A stretch of 64,000 nt of DNA from Rhodobiaceae bacterium (GTDB lineage: Bacteria > Pseudomonadota > Alphaproteobacteria > Parvibaculales > Parvibaculaceae): positions 1 to 64,000 of the forward strand of contig JAAWWE010000012.1 of the NCBI GenBank assembly GCA_021404525.1, read 5' to 3'. The position numbers and the translations under genes were made by a program. This document shows positions 38,150 to 49,563 of the stretch, one piece after another. The notes beneath the pieces were generated by a model that was not told where the DNA came from, made no database searches, and saw only the letters and a program-made list of their open reading frames with translations. Position 1 is the stretch's first letter. Every line of letters starts with the position of its first letter.

Positions 38150-39577
38150 CTAGGCCGCCGCCACACGGCTGCGGGCCCGAATGAAATCTTCAATGGCTTT
38201 GAGGTCGTTTGCGCACTCGTCCAACCGTTCTTCCCTTTCAAAAAGGTCAGCCATGCGTGCCGGCAGGCCTGGCGTGAGACCACTTGCTGCTTCAACGGCG
38301 GCGGGGAATTTCGCGGGATGGGCTGTCGCGAGTGTCACCATCGGAATGGACATATCTCCTCGGTGGCGTTCCGCGACGGCGAGCCCGACCGCTGTGTGTG
38401 GATCAACCAGCTCACCAGTCGTTTCATTCGCGCGGCGGATCATGGCGTTTGTCTCCGCCTCATCTGCGCGGTCTGCAGCAAAACAAGTTCTGGCTTTCTC
38501 CAAGGCACCTTCTGGAATGCCAAAGCCGCCGGACTGCTGCAATTGCTGCATCATGCGTTCAACGCTCTGGCCATCTCTGTCACATACATCAAAGAGCAGA
38601 CGTTCAAAATTGCTCGAGACTTGGATGTCCATACTGGGGCTGATGGTCGGCGTTACCGTGCCCACATCATAGCGACCGGTATTCAGCGCCCTTGCGAGAA
38701 TGTCATTCACATTGGTTGCGACGAGGAGCTTGTCGATGGGCAGCCCCATTTCCCGCGCGACATAGCCCGCAAAAATGTCCCCAAAATTCCCTGTCGGAAC
38801 GGAATAGCTTACAAGACGTGCGGGGGCGCCCAGCGCTACGGCCGAGGTGAAATAGTAGACAATCTGCGCCATTACTCGGCCCCAATTGATCGAATTCACG
38901 CCTGCAAGGCCAACTTCATCGCGGAAGGTCATGTCGTTGAACATGGCTTTCACAAGTGCCTGACAATCATCAAAGCTTCCGTCCAAAGCGATGTTGTGCA
39001 CATTGTCGTCGAGGACCGTCGTCATCTGACGTCGCTGCACCTCCGACACACGACCCTTGGGATGCAAGATGAAAATATCGATGGCATCCCGGCCGCGGAA
39101 TGCCTCAATTGCCGCAGACCCCGTATCTCCGGACGTCGCACCTACAATGGTAAGTCTACGGCCTTTGCCTTTGAGTGCATGATCAAACAGCCTGGCCAGG
39201 ATCTGCATGGCGACATCTTTAAAGGCGAGCGTCGGCCCATGAAAAAGTTCCAACAGCCAGTCATTGTCGCCCAGCTGCTTAAGCGGCGTAACGGCGCGGT
39301 GCCCGAAGGACGCATAAGCCTCGCTCAACATGGCTGTTAGCTCATCGGAACTGATGGCGCCTGACACGAAGGGCGTCATCACTGTATGGGCTACCTCGAC
39401 ATAAGACTTCCCAGCAAAGCCCGCTATTTCGTCTTGAGACAGGCGGGGCCAGGATGCAGGCACGTAGAGACCACCATCCCGGGCGAGCCCGGTCAGCAAT
39501 GCCTCTTCAAAATCAAGCTCGGGGGCCTGGCCCCTGGTGCTCACATATTTCACGCCTGTCTCCTGAAATTCGGCCAC
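38150..39577 (-). CDS. thrC: Threonine synthase
   Basis: Converts phosphohomoserine to threonine using PLP. The PLP lysine is in FHGPTLAFKDVAMQ. KYVSTRGQAPELDFEEALLTGL at the start and GATSGDTGSAAIEAFRGRD for phosphate binding are standard. 475 residues, the long fungal/proteobacterial type. Between SURF1 and the M16 protease. With thrB on the other strand 8 kb away it completes the last two steps of threonine synthesis. Confidence 0.97.
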   Translation of the reverse strand: MAEFQETGVKYVSTRGQAPELDFEEALLTGLARDGGLYVPASWPRLSQDEIAGFAGKSYVEVAHTVMTPFVSGAISSDELTAMLSEAYASFGHRAVTPLKQLGDNDWLLELFHGPTLAFKDVAMQILARLFDHALKGKGRRLTIVGATSGDTGSAAIEAFRGRDAIDIFILHPKGRVSEVQRRQMTTVLDDNVHNIALDGSFDDCQALVKAMFNDMTFRDEVGLAGVNSINWGRVMAQIVYYFTSAVALGAPARLVSYSVPTGNFGDIFAGYVAREMGLPIDKLLVATNVNDILARALNTGRYDVGTVTPTISPSMDIQVSSNFERLLFDVCDRDGQSVERMMQQLQQSGGFGIPEGALEKARTCFAADRADEAETNAMIRRANETTGELVDPHTAVGLAVAERHRGDMSIPMVTLATAHPAKFPAAVEAASGLTPGLPARMADLFEREERLDECANDLKAIEDFIRARSRVAAA

Positions 39578-39607
39578 ACATTATCTGCGGGGGGGCCTCG
39601 CCACAAG

Positions 39608-40333
39608 TCACTCTCTTGGGCGACCAAACCGACCCTGAGAGCGGTGAAAAACGAGGTAAATCACGACCAGGACTAGCGCCAAACCATACCAGGTCAGTGC
39701 GTAATCCAGATGGTTGTTAACCAGTGTGACTTTTGCCGCCCCCGGTTTGGGCCAGTCCTCCTCGGCCACCTCTCCCAGTTTTTCCAGATAAATGGGCAGA
39801 TAGTCTCCGCCGCCCGCCAGATCCGCCATCGCTGCGGTATCTCTGGTGAACCATATATTGGCGGTAATATCGTTTGTGGCATCCAGAGCGCCTGGCATCT
39901 CCGGCACCCGCGCGATCGCCTCAAAACTTGCGGTACCACCAAGCCTGTTTGCTATGTCCTCTTTTAGCGGCGATGGAATGAAGCCCCGGTTCACCATGAC
40001 CTTTCGGCCGTCTTGAAGCGTAAAAGGCGCAAAGATTAGATAACCAATCCCATAAGCTTCTGATGTGGCAAGCCAATGGAACTCGACGCCCGCATCAAAT
40101 GCTCCAGACAGGCGGTATCGACGAAACTCGTCATCGATACCCGGACTGGCGTCTTCAATGGCGATGGCTGGCGCATCCAAGCGGGCCTCCATCTGCTCCA
40201 CGAGACCGAGTTTCCATTCAAGTCGCTGAAGCTGCCAGGTCCCAAGCCAGAGCAAAACCGGTAGAGACGCGATCAGGAACAAAGTGGGCCACAAGCTTGG
40301 CCGGAAATATGGATTGCTCAGCAGAAATTGCAT
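39608..40333 (-). CDS. SURF1 family cytochrome oxidase assembly protein
   Basis: Helps insert heme a into cytochrome oxidase subunit I. Two membrane spans flank a periplasmic domain: LWPTLFLIASLPVLLWLGTWQLQRLEWK at the N-terminus (GTWQLQRLEWK is the hallmark) and LTWYGLALVLVVIYLVF at the C-terminus. MVNRGFIPSP is the other hallmark. ATG at 40333 is 4 bases after the DUF983 stop. 241 residues. Confidence 0.93.
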   Translation of the reverse strand: MQFLLSNPYFRPSLWPTLFLIASLPVLLWLGTWQLQRLEWKLGLVEQMEARLDAPAIAIEDASPGIDDEFRRYRLSGAFDAGVEFHWLATSEAYGIGYLIFAPFTLQDGRKVMVNRGFIPSPLKEDIANRLGGTASFEAIARVPEMPGALDATNDITANIWFTRDTAAMADLAGGGDYLPIYLEKLGEVAEEDWPKPGAAKVTLVNNHLDYALTWYGLALVLVVIYLVFHRSQGRFGRPRE

Positions 40334-40337
40334 GCCG

Positions 40338-40712
40338 TCAATCCTCCAGCCGGCCTTCACGGGCCTTGTGGCGGAACTGCTGGGCTACGAGCCAGGCTTT
40401 CAGAACCGGCAGCAGGACAAGTGGCAGTGCCACTGATAAGGGCAACCACAAAACAGCATGGACCCAATAATCTGGGCGGAAGGCAACCTCAACATAAAGA
40501 GCCAAGCCAACAATCACGAAACCGGCAATCATGATGATGAAGACAGCCGGGCCGTCGCCTGAATCAAATTCCCCAAAGTCCAAATCACATTGATCACACT
40601 TGTCTGCAATGGTGAGGAAGCTCTTATAGAGGTTCCCTTCACCGCAGCGCGGACATCGGCGTTTGAGGCCGACATTGACCGAAGACTGTGGTTGAAAGGT
40701 GCGATTGTTCAT
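40338..40712 (-). CDS. DUF983 membrane protein
   Basis: Small protein with an N-terminal zinc-ribbon-like CPRCGEGNLYKSFLTIADKCDQC and two membrane spans (GPAVFIIMIAGFVIVGLALYVEV, HAVLWLPLSVALPLVLLPV). Function unknown; lies next to SURF1 in many alphaproteobacteria, which suggests an oxidase-assembly role. 124 residues. Confidence 0.92.
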   Translation of the reverse strand: MNNRTFQPQSSVNVGLKRRCPRCGEGNLYKSFLTIADKCDQCDLDFGEFDSGDGPAVFIIMIAGFVIVGLALYVEVAFRPDYWVHAVLWLPLSVALPLVLLPVLKAWLVAQQFRHKAREGRLED

Positions 40713-40770
40713 CGTGAGCTTACTTCCCGCGTCGCCTTATGCATTTGGTGGCCGACGCCAAAATGAGAGA

Positions 40771-40800
40771 GGGCGGCCAACCGCTTAAGCGGTGCCGCCC
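40771..40800 (-). terminator. Hairpin after ctaE, possible terminator
   Basis: A GGGCGGC/GCCGCCC outer stem encloses the 14-base palindrome ACCGCTTAAGCGGT (40780-40793). On the minus strand it is followed by a pyrimidine-rich stretch with a later TTTT. It falls between ctaE and the DUF983 gene, so it may partly end or process the operon mRNA. Confidence 0.45.
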
Positions 40801-40849
40801 CCCAATAGTCTTCTGTGTCTCAGATCAGTTGCTCTGATCAGTATGCTAG

Positions 40850-41668
40850 TCAAGCGCCCCAGACATAGATTGAGACGAACAGGAACAGCCATACAACGTC
40901 CACAAAGTGCCAGTACCAGGCCGCTGCTTCGAAGCCGAAGTGATGCTTCTCTGTGAAGTGGCCGCTATAGGCCCGCCCAAGACAAACGGCCAGGAAGATG
41001 GTTCCGATGATCACGTGGAAACCGTGGAAACCCGTTGCCATGTAGAATGTCGCGCCATAGATGCTGCCGGAGAAGCCGAAAGCGGCATGAGAATACTCAT
41101 AGGCCTGCAGAGCGGTGAAGAGGCCACCCAGGATGACTGTGAGCCAGAGGCCCTGCTTCAGGCCCTTACGGTCCCCATGTTGCAGCGCGTGGTGTGCCCA
41201 CGTGACCGTTGTGCCTGATGTCAGCAGAATTACGGTGTTGATGAAAGGCAGGTGCCAAGGATCAAAGGTTTCGATGCCAGCTGGTGGCCAAACACCACCG
41301 GTTGCCTCTGCCCGCTGGAACATGATGTCGCCACCTGGGAACAAGCTCGCATCAAAGTATGCCCAGAACCAGGCAACGAAGAACATGACTTCTGATGCGA
41401 TGAACATGATCATGCCGTAGCGCAGGTGGAGCTGAACCACGGGTGTGTGATCTCCGCCTTCTGCTTCGATGATGACGTCCCGCCACCAGCCAACCATGGT
41501 GTAAGCGATGCCGACAAACCCAGCGATCATGACCCATGCCGTCATTTCGCCATGCATCCAGAAGATCGCGCCTACCGCAGTGATGAATGCTGCGATGGAG
41601 CCAATCACCGGCCATGGGCTCGGGTCTACCAAATGGTAGTCATGTTGTGGTGCGTGGGCGTCTGCCAT
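40850..41668 (-). CDS. ctaE: Cytochrome c oxidase subunit III
   Basis: Seven-helix subunit of the aa3-type oxidase. Seen: [24 protein letters not shown], the carboxylate-bearing [16 protein letters not shown] and the ending [16 protein letters not shown]. 272 residues. Follows ctaG after 61 bases in the operon ctaC-D-B-F-G-E. Confidence 0.97.
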   Translation of the reverse strand: MADAHAPQHDYHLVDPSPWPVIGSIAAFITAVGAIFWMHGEMTAWVMIAGFVGIAYTMVGWWRDVIIEAEGGDHTPVVQLHLRYGMIMFIASEVMFFVAWFWAYFDASLFPGGDIMFQRAEATGGVWPPAGIETFDPWHLPFINTVILLTSGTTVTWAHHALQHGDRKGLKQGLWLTVILGGLFTALQAYEYSHAAFGFSGSIYGATFYMATGFHGFHVIIGTIFLAVCLGRAYSGHFTEKHHFGFEAAAWYWHFVDVVWLFLFVSIYVWGA

Positions 41669-41729
41669 GTCCCCTCATCCTCATTGTTTGAAAGACCAAA
41701 GTCTTTCGGTCGGTTAGTTCGCCGCTCAG

Positions 41730-42305
41730 TTAGTCAGTCACCTGGGCGACATCCCGTTTGGGATAAAATGTATAGGACAATGTGATGGTGGTCACATGGT
41801 CCAGATTCTTGTCATCTTCGATTTCAGGATCAACAAAATATGTTACCGGCATATCAACAACCTCACCGGGACGCAGGACCTGCTCTGTAAAACAGAAACA
41901 GTCGATTTTGTTGAAATAGTAGCCCGCTGATTGAGGCGTCACATTATAGGTCGCCGTGCCAACCAGGGTTTCGTCGGAAAGATTGCGGGCCTGATAGAAA
42001 GCCAGACCAGACTCACCAACCTTGATCTCCTGAGAGAGCTCAACCGGCTTGAACTCCCACTCGAGACCCCGGTTGATGTTGCTGTCAAAACGAATGGTCA
42101 TGCTGCGATCAATCGCTGCCGCAGGTGCAACTTCTGCCGTATTCGTCGTGCCACCGTACCCCGTGACGCGACAAAACAAGTCATAGAGCGGAACAGCGGC
42201 ATATGCCATGCCGACCATGCCCACAACCAGCGCGGAGAGCAGAAGTGCTACTTTCCGGTGCTGACGCTGTTGCGTCTCGATTGTGTCTGCGGTCGCAAGG
42301 CTCAT
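41730..42305 (-). CDS. ctaG: Cytochrome c oxidase assembly protein CtaG (Cox11 type)
   Basis: Delivers copper to the CuB site. One N-terminal membrane span (VALLLSALVVGMVGMAYAAVPLY) with DLFCRVTGYGGT, then the periplasmic domain with the copper motif CFCFTEQ. GEVVDMPVTYFVDPEI is also typical. ATG at 42305 has GAGGGAAG in front. 191 residues. Confidence 0.95.
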   Translation of the reverse strand: MSLATADTIETQQRQHRKVALLLSALVVGMVGMAYAAVPLYDLFCRVTGYGGTTNTAEVAPAAAIDRSMTIRFDSNINRGLEWEFKPVELSQEIKVGESGLAFYQARNLSDETLVGTATYNVTPQSAGYYFNKIDCFCFTEQVLRPGEVVDMPVTYFVDPEIEDDKNLDHVTTITLSYTFYPKRDVAQVTD

Positions 42306-42318
42306 CTGGTCACTTCCC

Positions 42319-42507
42319 TCACATCGGCCGATCAAGGACGTTGGCGCCAAGCTTCACCAATGTCACGGCAAAAACGAGCACCATGAAGCCCAACAAGGCC
42401 CAGGCCATTGCTTTGGCGCGCGCGCGGCGCTGCTTCAGCATGTCTTCCGACCAAACTGGTGTTTCAATCTCGTGGCGTGATTTTTCGTCCATATGAGCTA
42501 AAGCCAT
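42319..42507 (-). CDS. Small CoxF-like membrane protein
   Basis: 62 residues with one span (AMAWALLGFMVLVFAVTLVKLG) after a charged N-terminus that includes DMLKQRRARAKA. Sits between ctaB and ctaG, the position of the CoxF-type small protein in alphaproteobacteria. ATG at 42507 lies just 3 bases from the ctaB stop; ATG 42492 is an alternative. Confidence 0.78.
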   Translation of the reverse strand: MALAHMDEKSRHEIETPVWSEDMLKQRRARAKAMAWALLGFMVLVFAVTLVKLGANVLDRPM

Positions 42508-42510
42508 TGG

Positions 42511-43461
42511 TTAGATCACCGGCAGATAAAGGCCTGGCACACGTTCAACCAGGAACAGTGCGAAGATCAGGAAGAGATAAAATATCGAAAAGAGGAAAAG
42601 GCGTTTTGCCCGCGCGTCGCTATCAGGTTCGTCGCCGCGCTTACCTGCCTGCCAAACCTGCCAGGCCAAGGCCAGGAACACGGCGCCTGCAGACGCTGTC
42701 ACAGCACCATAAATCGCGCCAGCAAAGCCAAGGACGACAGGCGCCAATGTCAGCGGCACCAGGAGCGCTGAATAGATGAGGATCTGCTTCCGCGTTTCGT
42801 GCTTGCCGGCGACAACAGGCAGCATTGGAACACCAACCCCCGCATAATCGCCTTTGCGGTAAAGCGCCAGCGCCCAGAAATGCGGCGGTGTCCACATGAA
42901 AATAATAAGGAAGAGAATGATCGATTCCAGCGACACAGTGCCTGTCACCGCTGCCCAGCCGATCATCGGAGGAAAGGCGCCTGCAGCGCCACCAATCACG
43001 ATGTTCTGAGGGGTCCGGCGCTTCAGCCACATTGTGTAGATGAAGAGATAGAACCCAATCGTGATCGCCAGCAGCGCGGCGGCCACATAGTTCACAAAAA
43101 GGCCCATCGCAACGACCGACACCACAGAGAGCGTTGCTCCAAAACCAAGCGCCTCACCAGCGGTCACGCGACCTTGCGGGATGGGACGTTCAGCTGTGCG
43201 CATCATGCGGGCGTCAATGTCGGCGTCGTACCACATGTTAAGGGCGCCAGAAGCCCCTGCCCCTACGGCGATACACAGCAGGGCTGCGAATGCGAGCACA
43301 GGGTGCAGCGTGCCAGGCGCCACAGCAATGCCGACGAACCCAGTGAACACCACGAGCGACATCACCCGTGGCTTCAGAAGCGCAAAAAAGTCGCTGGCCG
43401 TGCCAGCGTTCTGGCCGCTGGAGGCCGCCGATTTTGCTGTTTCTATGGATACGTCTGACAT
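42511..43461 (-). CDS. ctaB: Protoheme IX farnesyltransferase (heme O synthase)
   Basis: UbiA-fold prenyltransferase that makes heme O, the precursor of heme a. The first Asp-rich motif is [23 protein letters not shown] and the second region is [19 protein letters not shown]. Many membrane spans. ATG at 43461. 316 residues. 64 bases after ctaD. Confidence 0.96.
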   Translation of the reverse strand: MSDVSIETAKSAASSGQNAGTASDFFALLKPRVMSLVVFTGFVGIAVAPGTLHPVLAFAALLCIAVGAGASGALNMWYDADIDARMMRTAERPIPQGRVTAGEALGFGATLSVVSVVAMGLFVNYVAAALLAITIGFYLFIYTMWLKRRTPQNIVIGGAAGAFPPMIGWAAVTGTVSLESIILFLIIFMWTPPHFWALALYRKGDYAGVGVPMLPVVAGKHETRKQILIYSALLVPLTLAPVVLGFAGAIYGAVTASAGAVFLALAWQVWQAGKRGDEPDSDARAKRLFLFSIFYLFLIFALFLVERVPGLYLPVI

Positions 43462-43525
43462 TTTGATCACTTACGAAAAATGAGGAGCTGGCACTTGAGT
43501 TTCCAAGCGCCAGCTCTTTCAGAGT

Positions 43526-45133
<1,608 letters not shown>

Positions 45134-45187
45134 TTATCCCCTTATCTCTAACGTCGTTTCTCAAAAATCAAATGCGGGTCTCAGCGC

Positions 45188-46030
45188 TTATTGCTGAGCA
45201 TCCGCTACATCATAGGCAGCTGGTGCTGCCGCATATTCTTCTTTGGCCCAGAGGATCCATTCGTCGAATTCTTCCTGGGTCACAACCTTCACTGTGATCG
45301 GCATATAGGCATGCCGGATACCGCACAGCTCAGAGCATTGACCGTAATAGGTGCCAACTTCTGTTGCGCGGAACCATGTCTCATTCAAACGGCCTGGAAC
45401 AGCGTCCATCTTCACGCCGAAAGACGGGATCGCCCAAGCGTGGATGACATCTTCTGATGTGATCTGCAGACGCACAGTTGCATTTACGGGAACAACAACA
45501 TCTGTGTCTGTCGCAAGCAGACGCGGTTGGCCTTCGGCCAACTCATCATCTTCGAGCATAAGGCTTTCGAAGAAGAGACCGTCATGGTCAGGATATTCAT
45601 AGCCCCAGTACCACTGATAGCCAATCGCCTTAATGGTAAGATCGGCTTCTGGTATCTCCATCTGCTTATAGAGAAGGCGGAAGGACGGCACAGCAACCAC
45701 AACCAGGATCATGATCGGCACAACAGTCCAGATCACTTCGATCAGGGTGTTGTGGGTTGTCTTTGACGGTTCAGGGTTCTTCTTCGCGTTGAAGCGCACC
45801 ATGATGATGATGAGCAGTGCCAGCACAAAGAGCGAAATCACTGTGATCAGGACAAGCAGGAAATTATCGAACCAGACCAGGTCATCCATTACAGGACTTC
45901 TGGAGTCCTGAAAGCCAAGGGCCCAATCCGTTGGCTGACCTGCCGCAGCAAATGCCATATCTGCCGATCCGGTTACTACTCCTGCAACCAGGGCCACGAC
46001 TGTCGCCGCCAAAAGTGTCGTCACGCGCAT
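45188..46030 (-). CDS. ctaC: Cytochrome c oxidase subunit II
   Basis: Carries the CuA centre that receives electrons from cytochrome c. Signal peptide, two spans, then the cupredoxin domain with the CuA ligands in YYGQCSELCGIRHAYMPI (CxxxC and His) and the Trp-rich YQWYWGYEYPDHDG. 280 residues. First gene of the operon. Start ATG at 46030. Confidence 0.97.
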   Translation of the reverse strand: MRVTTLLAATVVALVAGVVTGSADMAFAAAGQPTDWALGFQDSRSPVMDDLVWFDNFLLVLITVISLFVLALLIIIMVRFNAKKNPEPSKTTHNTLIEVIWTVVPIMILVVVAVPSFRLLYKQMEIPEADLTIKAIGYQWYWGYEYPDHDGLFFESLMLEDDELAEGQPRLLATDTDVVVPVNATVRLQITSEDVIHAWAIPSFGVKMDAVPGRLNETWFRATEVGTYYGQCSELCGIRHAYMPITVKVVTQEEFDEWILWAKEEYAAAPAAYDVADAQQ

Positions 46031-46493
46031 TTCTGTGCCTCGCTCTTCACATCAAATTCTGATGGCGCCAATTTTGTGCGTTTGCCACAACCGGCTGCCC
46101 CCTCCACAAACCAAAACCCCGGCTTTTTGTCCGGTGGCCCCGTTTGCGGTCAATCTCTCGCGTCAAAAACCACAATCAGCCGCGGGTCGCAAGCGGTCGA
46201 ATGAGAAAAAAAGAGGAAATCCGCCGTTCAGCAGTTCCAGGCCACGTCTATGGTCTTCCCCTCGCCTCATTCAACGGACGCAGATCCGCCGGGCCGCAAT
46301 TGGGCTCCTGAGTCGCTTAACAGTATAGACCGTGCTTGAGCATATGTGACAACGCGCGGGCTTCACGCGACTTTTTGCCACGCTTTTGACCAAATCAGAT
46401 CAATGCACTCGGATAAATCCTGTGAAACTGCGGATCAGAAGGTGCTGAACACCCCAAATCAGCCTAATATGGCGGCAGCAACGGAGGTCGGTC
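46031..46493. other. Intergenic region between the oxidase and tldD operons
   Basis: About 460 bases with no convincing gene; the long frame from 46035 has no recognisable features and no ribosome site. It should carry promoters for ctaC (leftward) and the rightward small gene. A weak rightward TTGACC at 46386-46391 has no good -10. Confidence 0.5.
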
Positions 46494-46889
46494 ATGCGCG
46501 ATGAGGCGCTTATCCATTTTCACTACGGGCGGCATATTTCGTCAGGGGTGCACCTGCACACAAATGGAGGGGCTGCGCCTGAGCTGATCAGCGAATCCGC
46601 CCCCTATCTCGACCCAAAAGCACCAGGACGCTGCGTCGTTGGCTTCTGCGCCGCCCACCCATCTGCCGTCGATGACGTGACCAATGCCCCCCCAGCTGGC
46701 TGGGAAACCTGGACCTTCCGGGAATGGGATGATTGGTTTGGGCGCATCAATGGCGTTTTTCTGGTGGATTTGGCTCAACTTCAGGTGACTCAATATCCTC
46801 TTTACAGCTGCAGCCCCCATATTGTGCGGTGTGACCTGTCCAATCTGCCGGGGCGGCTTGTCCCAGTGGCGGACTGGCTGCCCGCCTAA
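46494..46889 (+). CDS. Conserved-looking hypothetical protein
   Basis: 131 residues starting at an ATG with GGAGGT just upstream, which is the best evidence it is real. The sequence has RHISSGVHLHTNGGAAPELI, CVVGFCAAHPSAVDDVTNAP and FLVDLAQLQVTQYPLY; no family is recognised and no membrane span or signal is seen. It precedes tldD by 47 bases and may share its transcript. A frame on the other strand is open too but lacks a ribosome site. Confidence 0.6.
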   Translation: MRDEALIHFHYGRHISSGVHLHTNGGAAPELISESAPYLDPKAPGRCVVGFCAAHPSAVDDVTNAPPAGWETWTFREWDDWFGRINGVFLVDLAQLQVTQYPLYSCSPHIVRCDLSNLPGRLVPVADWLPA

Positions 46890-46936
46890 AGTTCTAAAAT
46901 TCCGCCCATCCACCCTATTGGAGACATTTACCCCTC

Positions 46937-48364
46937 ATGAGTGCTTCGTCAGACGATCTTTTCTTTGAACCTGCTGGTCTTGACCGGTCCCGCGTGGAAC
47001 GGCTTGTGGATGATACGCTGGCGGAAGCGGACGATGGGGAGCTCTATCTTGAATATCGGCTCTCTGAGGCGCTCGCCTTTGACGATGGGCGACTCAAAAC
47101 AGCGACGTTTGACACTAACCAGGGCTTTGGCCTTCGGTGCGTGGCGGACGAATCTACGGGCTATGCCCATTCCTCTGACATGTCTGAAGCCTCGCTCATG
47201 CGCGCCTCAGACGCAGTCCAGGCGGTGAAGTCCGGACACTCTGGCACATTGGCTGATGGACCGGCGCGGACCAACACGCAGCTCTATGGGGATGAAAACC
47301 CACTTGGCGACCAGACGTTCGAACAGAAGGTCGAACTGCTGCAGGAGATTGATGCCTATGCCCGGGCGAAAGACCCGCGCGTGCGCCAGGTGACCGCCTC
47401 CATGGCGGGTGAATGGCAGGCGGTTGAGATCATCCGCGCCGGCGGCCAGGTGGTGCGCGACATCCGCCCTCTCGTGCGCGTTAACGTCTCTGTGGTGGTG
47501 GATGACGGGGACCGGCAGGAAAGTGGGTCTCATGGCGTCGGTGGCCGCGAAGGCTATAGCGCCTGGATCAGCCCGGATCAGTGGCAGGGCCAAGTCGATG
47601 AAGCGCTGCGTCAAGCGCTTGTTAACCTCGACAGCGTTCCCGCACCCGCGGGCGAAATGGAAGTGGTGTTGGGGCCTGGCTGGCCCGGCATTCTGCTGCA
47701 TGAAGCCATTGGCCATGGGCTTGAAGGCGATTTCAACCGCAAGAAGACCAGTGCGTTTGCGGGCCTCTTGGGAGAGCGTGTCGCCTCGCCGGGCGTCACC
47801 GTTGTGGATGATGGGACAATTGCAAAACGCCGCGGCTCATTGTCAGTGGATGATGAAGGCACGGCGACCTCAAACACGGTGCTTATCGAAGACGGCATCC
47901 TCAAAGGCTATATGCAGGACCGGATGAATGCACGGCTCATGGGCATGGACCCGACAGGCAATGGCCGCCGCGAGAGCTTTGCGCACCAGCCCATGCCGCG
48001 CATGACCAACACATACATGCTGGATGGCGACAAGGATCCGGAAGAAATCCTCAAGAGCGTGAAAGACGGTCTCTATGCGGTGTCCTTTGGCGGTGGCCAG
48101 GTGGACATTACGTCCGGCAAGTTCGTCTTCACGGTGACCGAAGCTTACCGGGTTGAGAATGGTAAGATCGGTGCACCTGTGAAAGGCGCCACACTCATCG
48201 GCAATGGGCCCGATGTTCTTACCAAGGTTTCCATGATCGGTAATGACATGAAACTTGATCCAGGCATCGGCACCTGCGGAAAAGCCGGTCAGGGCGTGCC
48301 CGTCGGCGTCGGCCAGCCGACATTGAAACTCAGCGGACTGACGGTTGGTGGCACGGCTGCTTGA
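46937..48364 (+). CDS. tldD: Metalloprotease TldD
   Basis: With TldE forms a heterodimeric protease used in peptide maturation and antitoxin turnover. The zinc site HExxxH is in LLHEAIGHGLEGD near residue 255. Other blocks: LEYRLSEALAFDDGRL early, GTCGKAGQGVPVGVGQPTLKL at the end. 475 residues. Its partner PmbA/TldE is at 62026-63381. Its stop overlaps the TTG of the next gene. Confidence 0.96.
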   Translation: MSASSDDLFFEPAGLDRSRVERLVDDTLAEADDGELYLEYRLSEALAFDDGRLKTATFDTNQGFGLRCVADESTGYAHSSDMSEASLMRASDAVQAVKSGHSGTLADGPARTNTQLYGDENPLGDQTFEQKVELLQEIDAYARAKDPRVRQVTASMAGEWQAVEIIRAGGQVVRDIRPLVRVNVSVVVDDGDRQESGSHGVGGREGYSAWISPDQWQGQVDEALRQALVNLDSVPAPAGEMEVVLGPGWPGILLHEAIGHGLEGDFNRKKTSAFAGLLGERVASPGVTVVDDGTIAKRRGSLSVDDEGTATSNTVLIEDGILKGYMQDRMNARLMGMDPTGNGRRESFAHQPMPRMTNTYMLDGDKDPEEILKSVKDGLYAVSFGGGQVDITSGKFVFTVTEAYRVENGKIGAPVKGATLIGNGPDVLTKVSMIGNDMKLDPGIGTCGKAGQGVPVGVGQPTLKLSGLTVGGTAA

Positions 48365-48939
48365 GCGAAAAAATTCGACATCTTGTTGACGGCATAGGCT
48401 TCGAGATTCAGAAGGTTCCATACACAGTGCGGTATTCTAGCTTTCGCACTTGGGCGCTTACTCTTGCTACCCTTTCCTTTTTCTCAGCTGTCTCTGATGA
48501 CTTTGACGGTTGGCAACTGATTATCTCGGGCGAGCTGGCATTTCCAAATGTTCGGGGGTCAATCGAAATGCTTTGCCTACTCGCCGGCATCACATTCTCT
48601 TGGACAACAACCGAAGTGCATTTCAAAGATAACAGTTTGTCTTGGCGTTATCGGGCTTTTCTCGTCCGTTGGCAGCGGGAAATCCCCTATGAACACTTCA
48701 AGGGCCTCAAACACTTTAGTGCTGTCCGCAGAGAATCGATTGGCGAGACAACCAAAAAATCAAGGTACCAAAATATTGACCTGGTTCACGACGATCCCAG
48801 GCTGACAATCCGCCTATTTTCAAAGATGGATGATAGATGGAATGATGCAGCAAGACTTGAAACCTACGCGCGGTTCTTCGCCCTCCCTATCATTCAAGAA
48901 CAAGGTCGCGTCAACATTCCGAAGCCCACAAGACACTAA
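48361..48939 (+). CDS. Hypothetical membrane protein
   Basis: Unrecognised. TTG start overlapping the tldD stop by four bases. Two possible spans (ALTLATLSFFSAV and SIEMLCLLAGITFSW) and then a soluble tail with HFKDNSLSWRYRAFLVRWQREIPYEHFKG. Base composition and codon use look lower in GC than tldD, so recent gain is possible. 192 residues. The frame is intact to 48939. Confidence 0.6.
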   Translation: MSEKIRHLVDGIGFEIQKVPYTVRYSSFRTWALTLATLSFFSAVSDDFDGWQLIISGELAFPNVRGSIEMLCLLAGITFSWTTTEVHFKDNSLSWRYRAFLVRWQREIPYEHFKGLKHFSAVRRESIGETTKKSRYQNIDLVHDDPRLTIRLFSKMDDRWNDAARLETYARFFALPIIQEQGRVNIPKPTRH

Positions 48940-49006
48940 CGACGGGCACTACTTCGACGATATTCACGCCTGTCTCAGCGGCGCATGGGCATCCGGTCAC
49001 GCACAC

Positions 49007-49423
49007 CTATCGATAATTCTTCCGGATCCATTTCATGGATTCACGCGCAAGTTTTTCGAGCACTTTCATGTCTATGTCTTCGAGCTTTTTCACGTAGAGG
49101 CAGGACTTGCCGGTTTTGTATTTGCCAAGTTTGCCCATCAGATCCTCATAGGCACTGAAGCCCTGCATGATGTAAATGGTCAGCGCCTGCTTACGAGGGC
49201 TGACGCCAGTGACGAACCATGTGCCGGAACGGCCAGACTCATAAGTATAGTCGTAGCTATCAAATCCGATGATGCTGGTGCCCCACATTTTGGGCGGATG
49301 GCCGGTGACGCGCTCCAGCATCTCCATCACAACACGCGTGTCGGCTTTCCGCTTTTCATCGCTCACCGTGTCGAGGAACGCTTCGACGCTTGCCTCGTTT
49401 TCTTTGGTTTTCAGTTCGGCCAT
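49007..49423 (-). CDS. DUF1801 protein
   Basis: Small soluble protein of unknown function. Seen: FLDTVSDEKRKADTRVV, MWGTSIIGFDSYDYTY and GLGKY-like LMGKLGKYKTGKSCLYVKKLEDID, the family order. ATG at 49423 with GAGGAAG upstream. 138 residues. Convergent with the hypothetical membrane gene. Confidence 0.88.
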   Translation of the reverse strand: MAELKTKENEASVEAFLDTVSDEKRKADTRVVMEMLERVTGHPPKMWGTSIIGFDSYDYTYESGRSGTWFVTGVSPRKQALTIYIMQGFSAYEDLMGKLGKYKTGKSCLYVKKLEDIDMKVLEKLARESMKWIRKNYR

Positions 49424-49563
49424 GCGTTCTTCCTCTCCTGAAGCGCCAAGTGAAAAGGACCGCTGCAAAAATGGCGTGTGGCGCTTAGTGGAACCAAAAA
49501 TCGCGCTGAGGTCACGCGTTTTTTGGTGCTAGTGCCGCCTTTCCAAACACAACTCGCCTTAGA

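Noticed and set aside
38318..39340. 340-residue rightward frame opposite thrC
   Set aside because: Fully opposite a strongly conserved thrC; Cys/His/Arg-rich composition typical of antisense shadows.
46035..46328. 97-residue rightward frame in the gap before tldD
   Set aside because: Basic low-complexity product, no ribosome site, and no family sequence.
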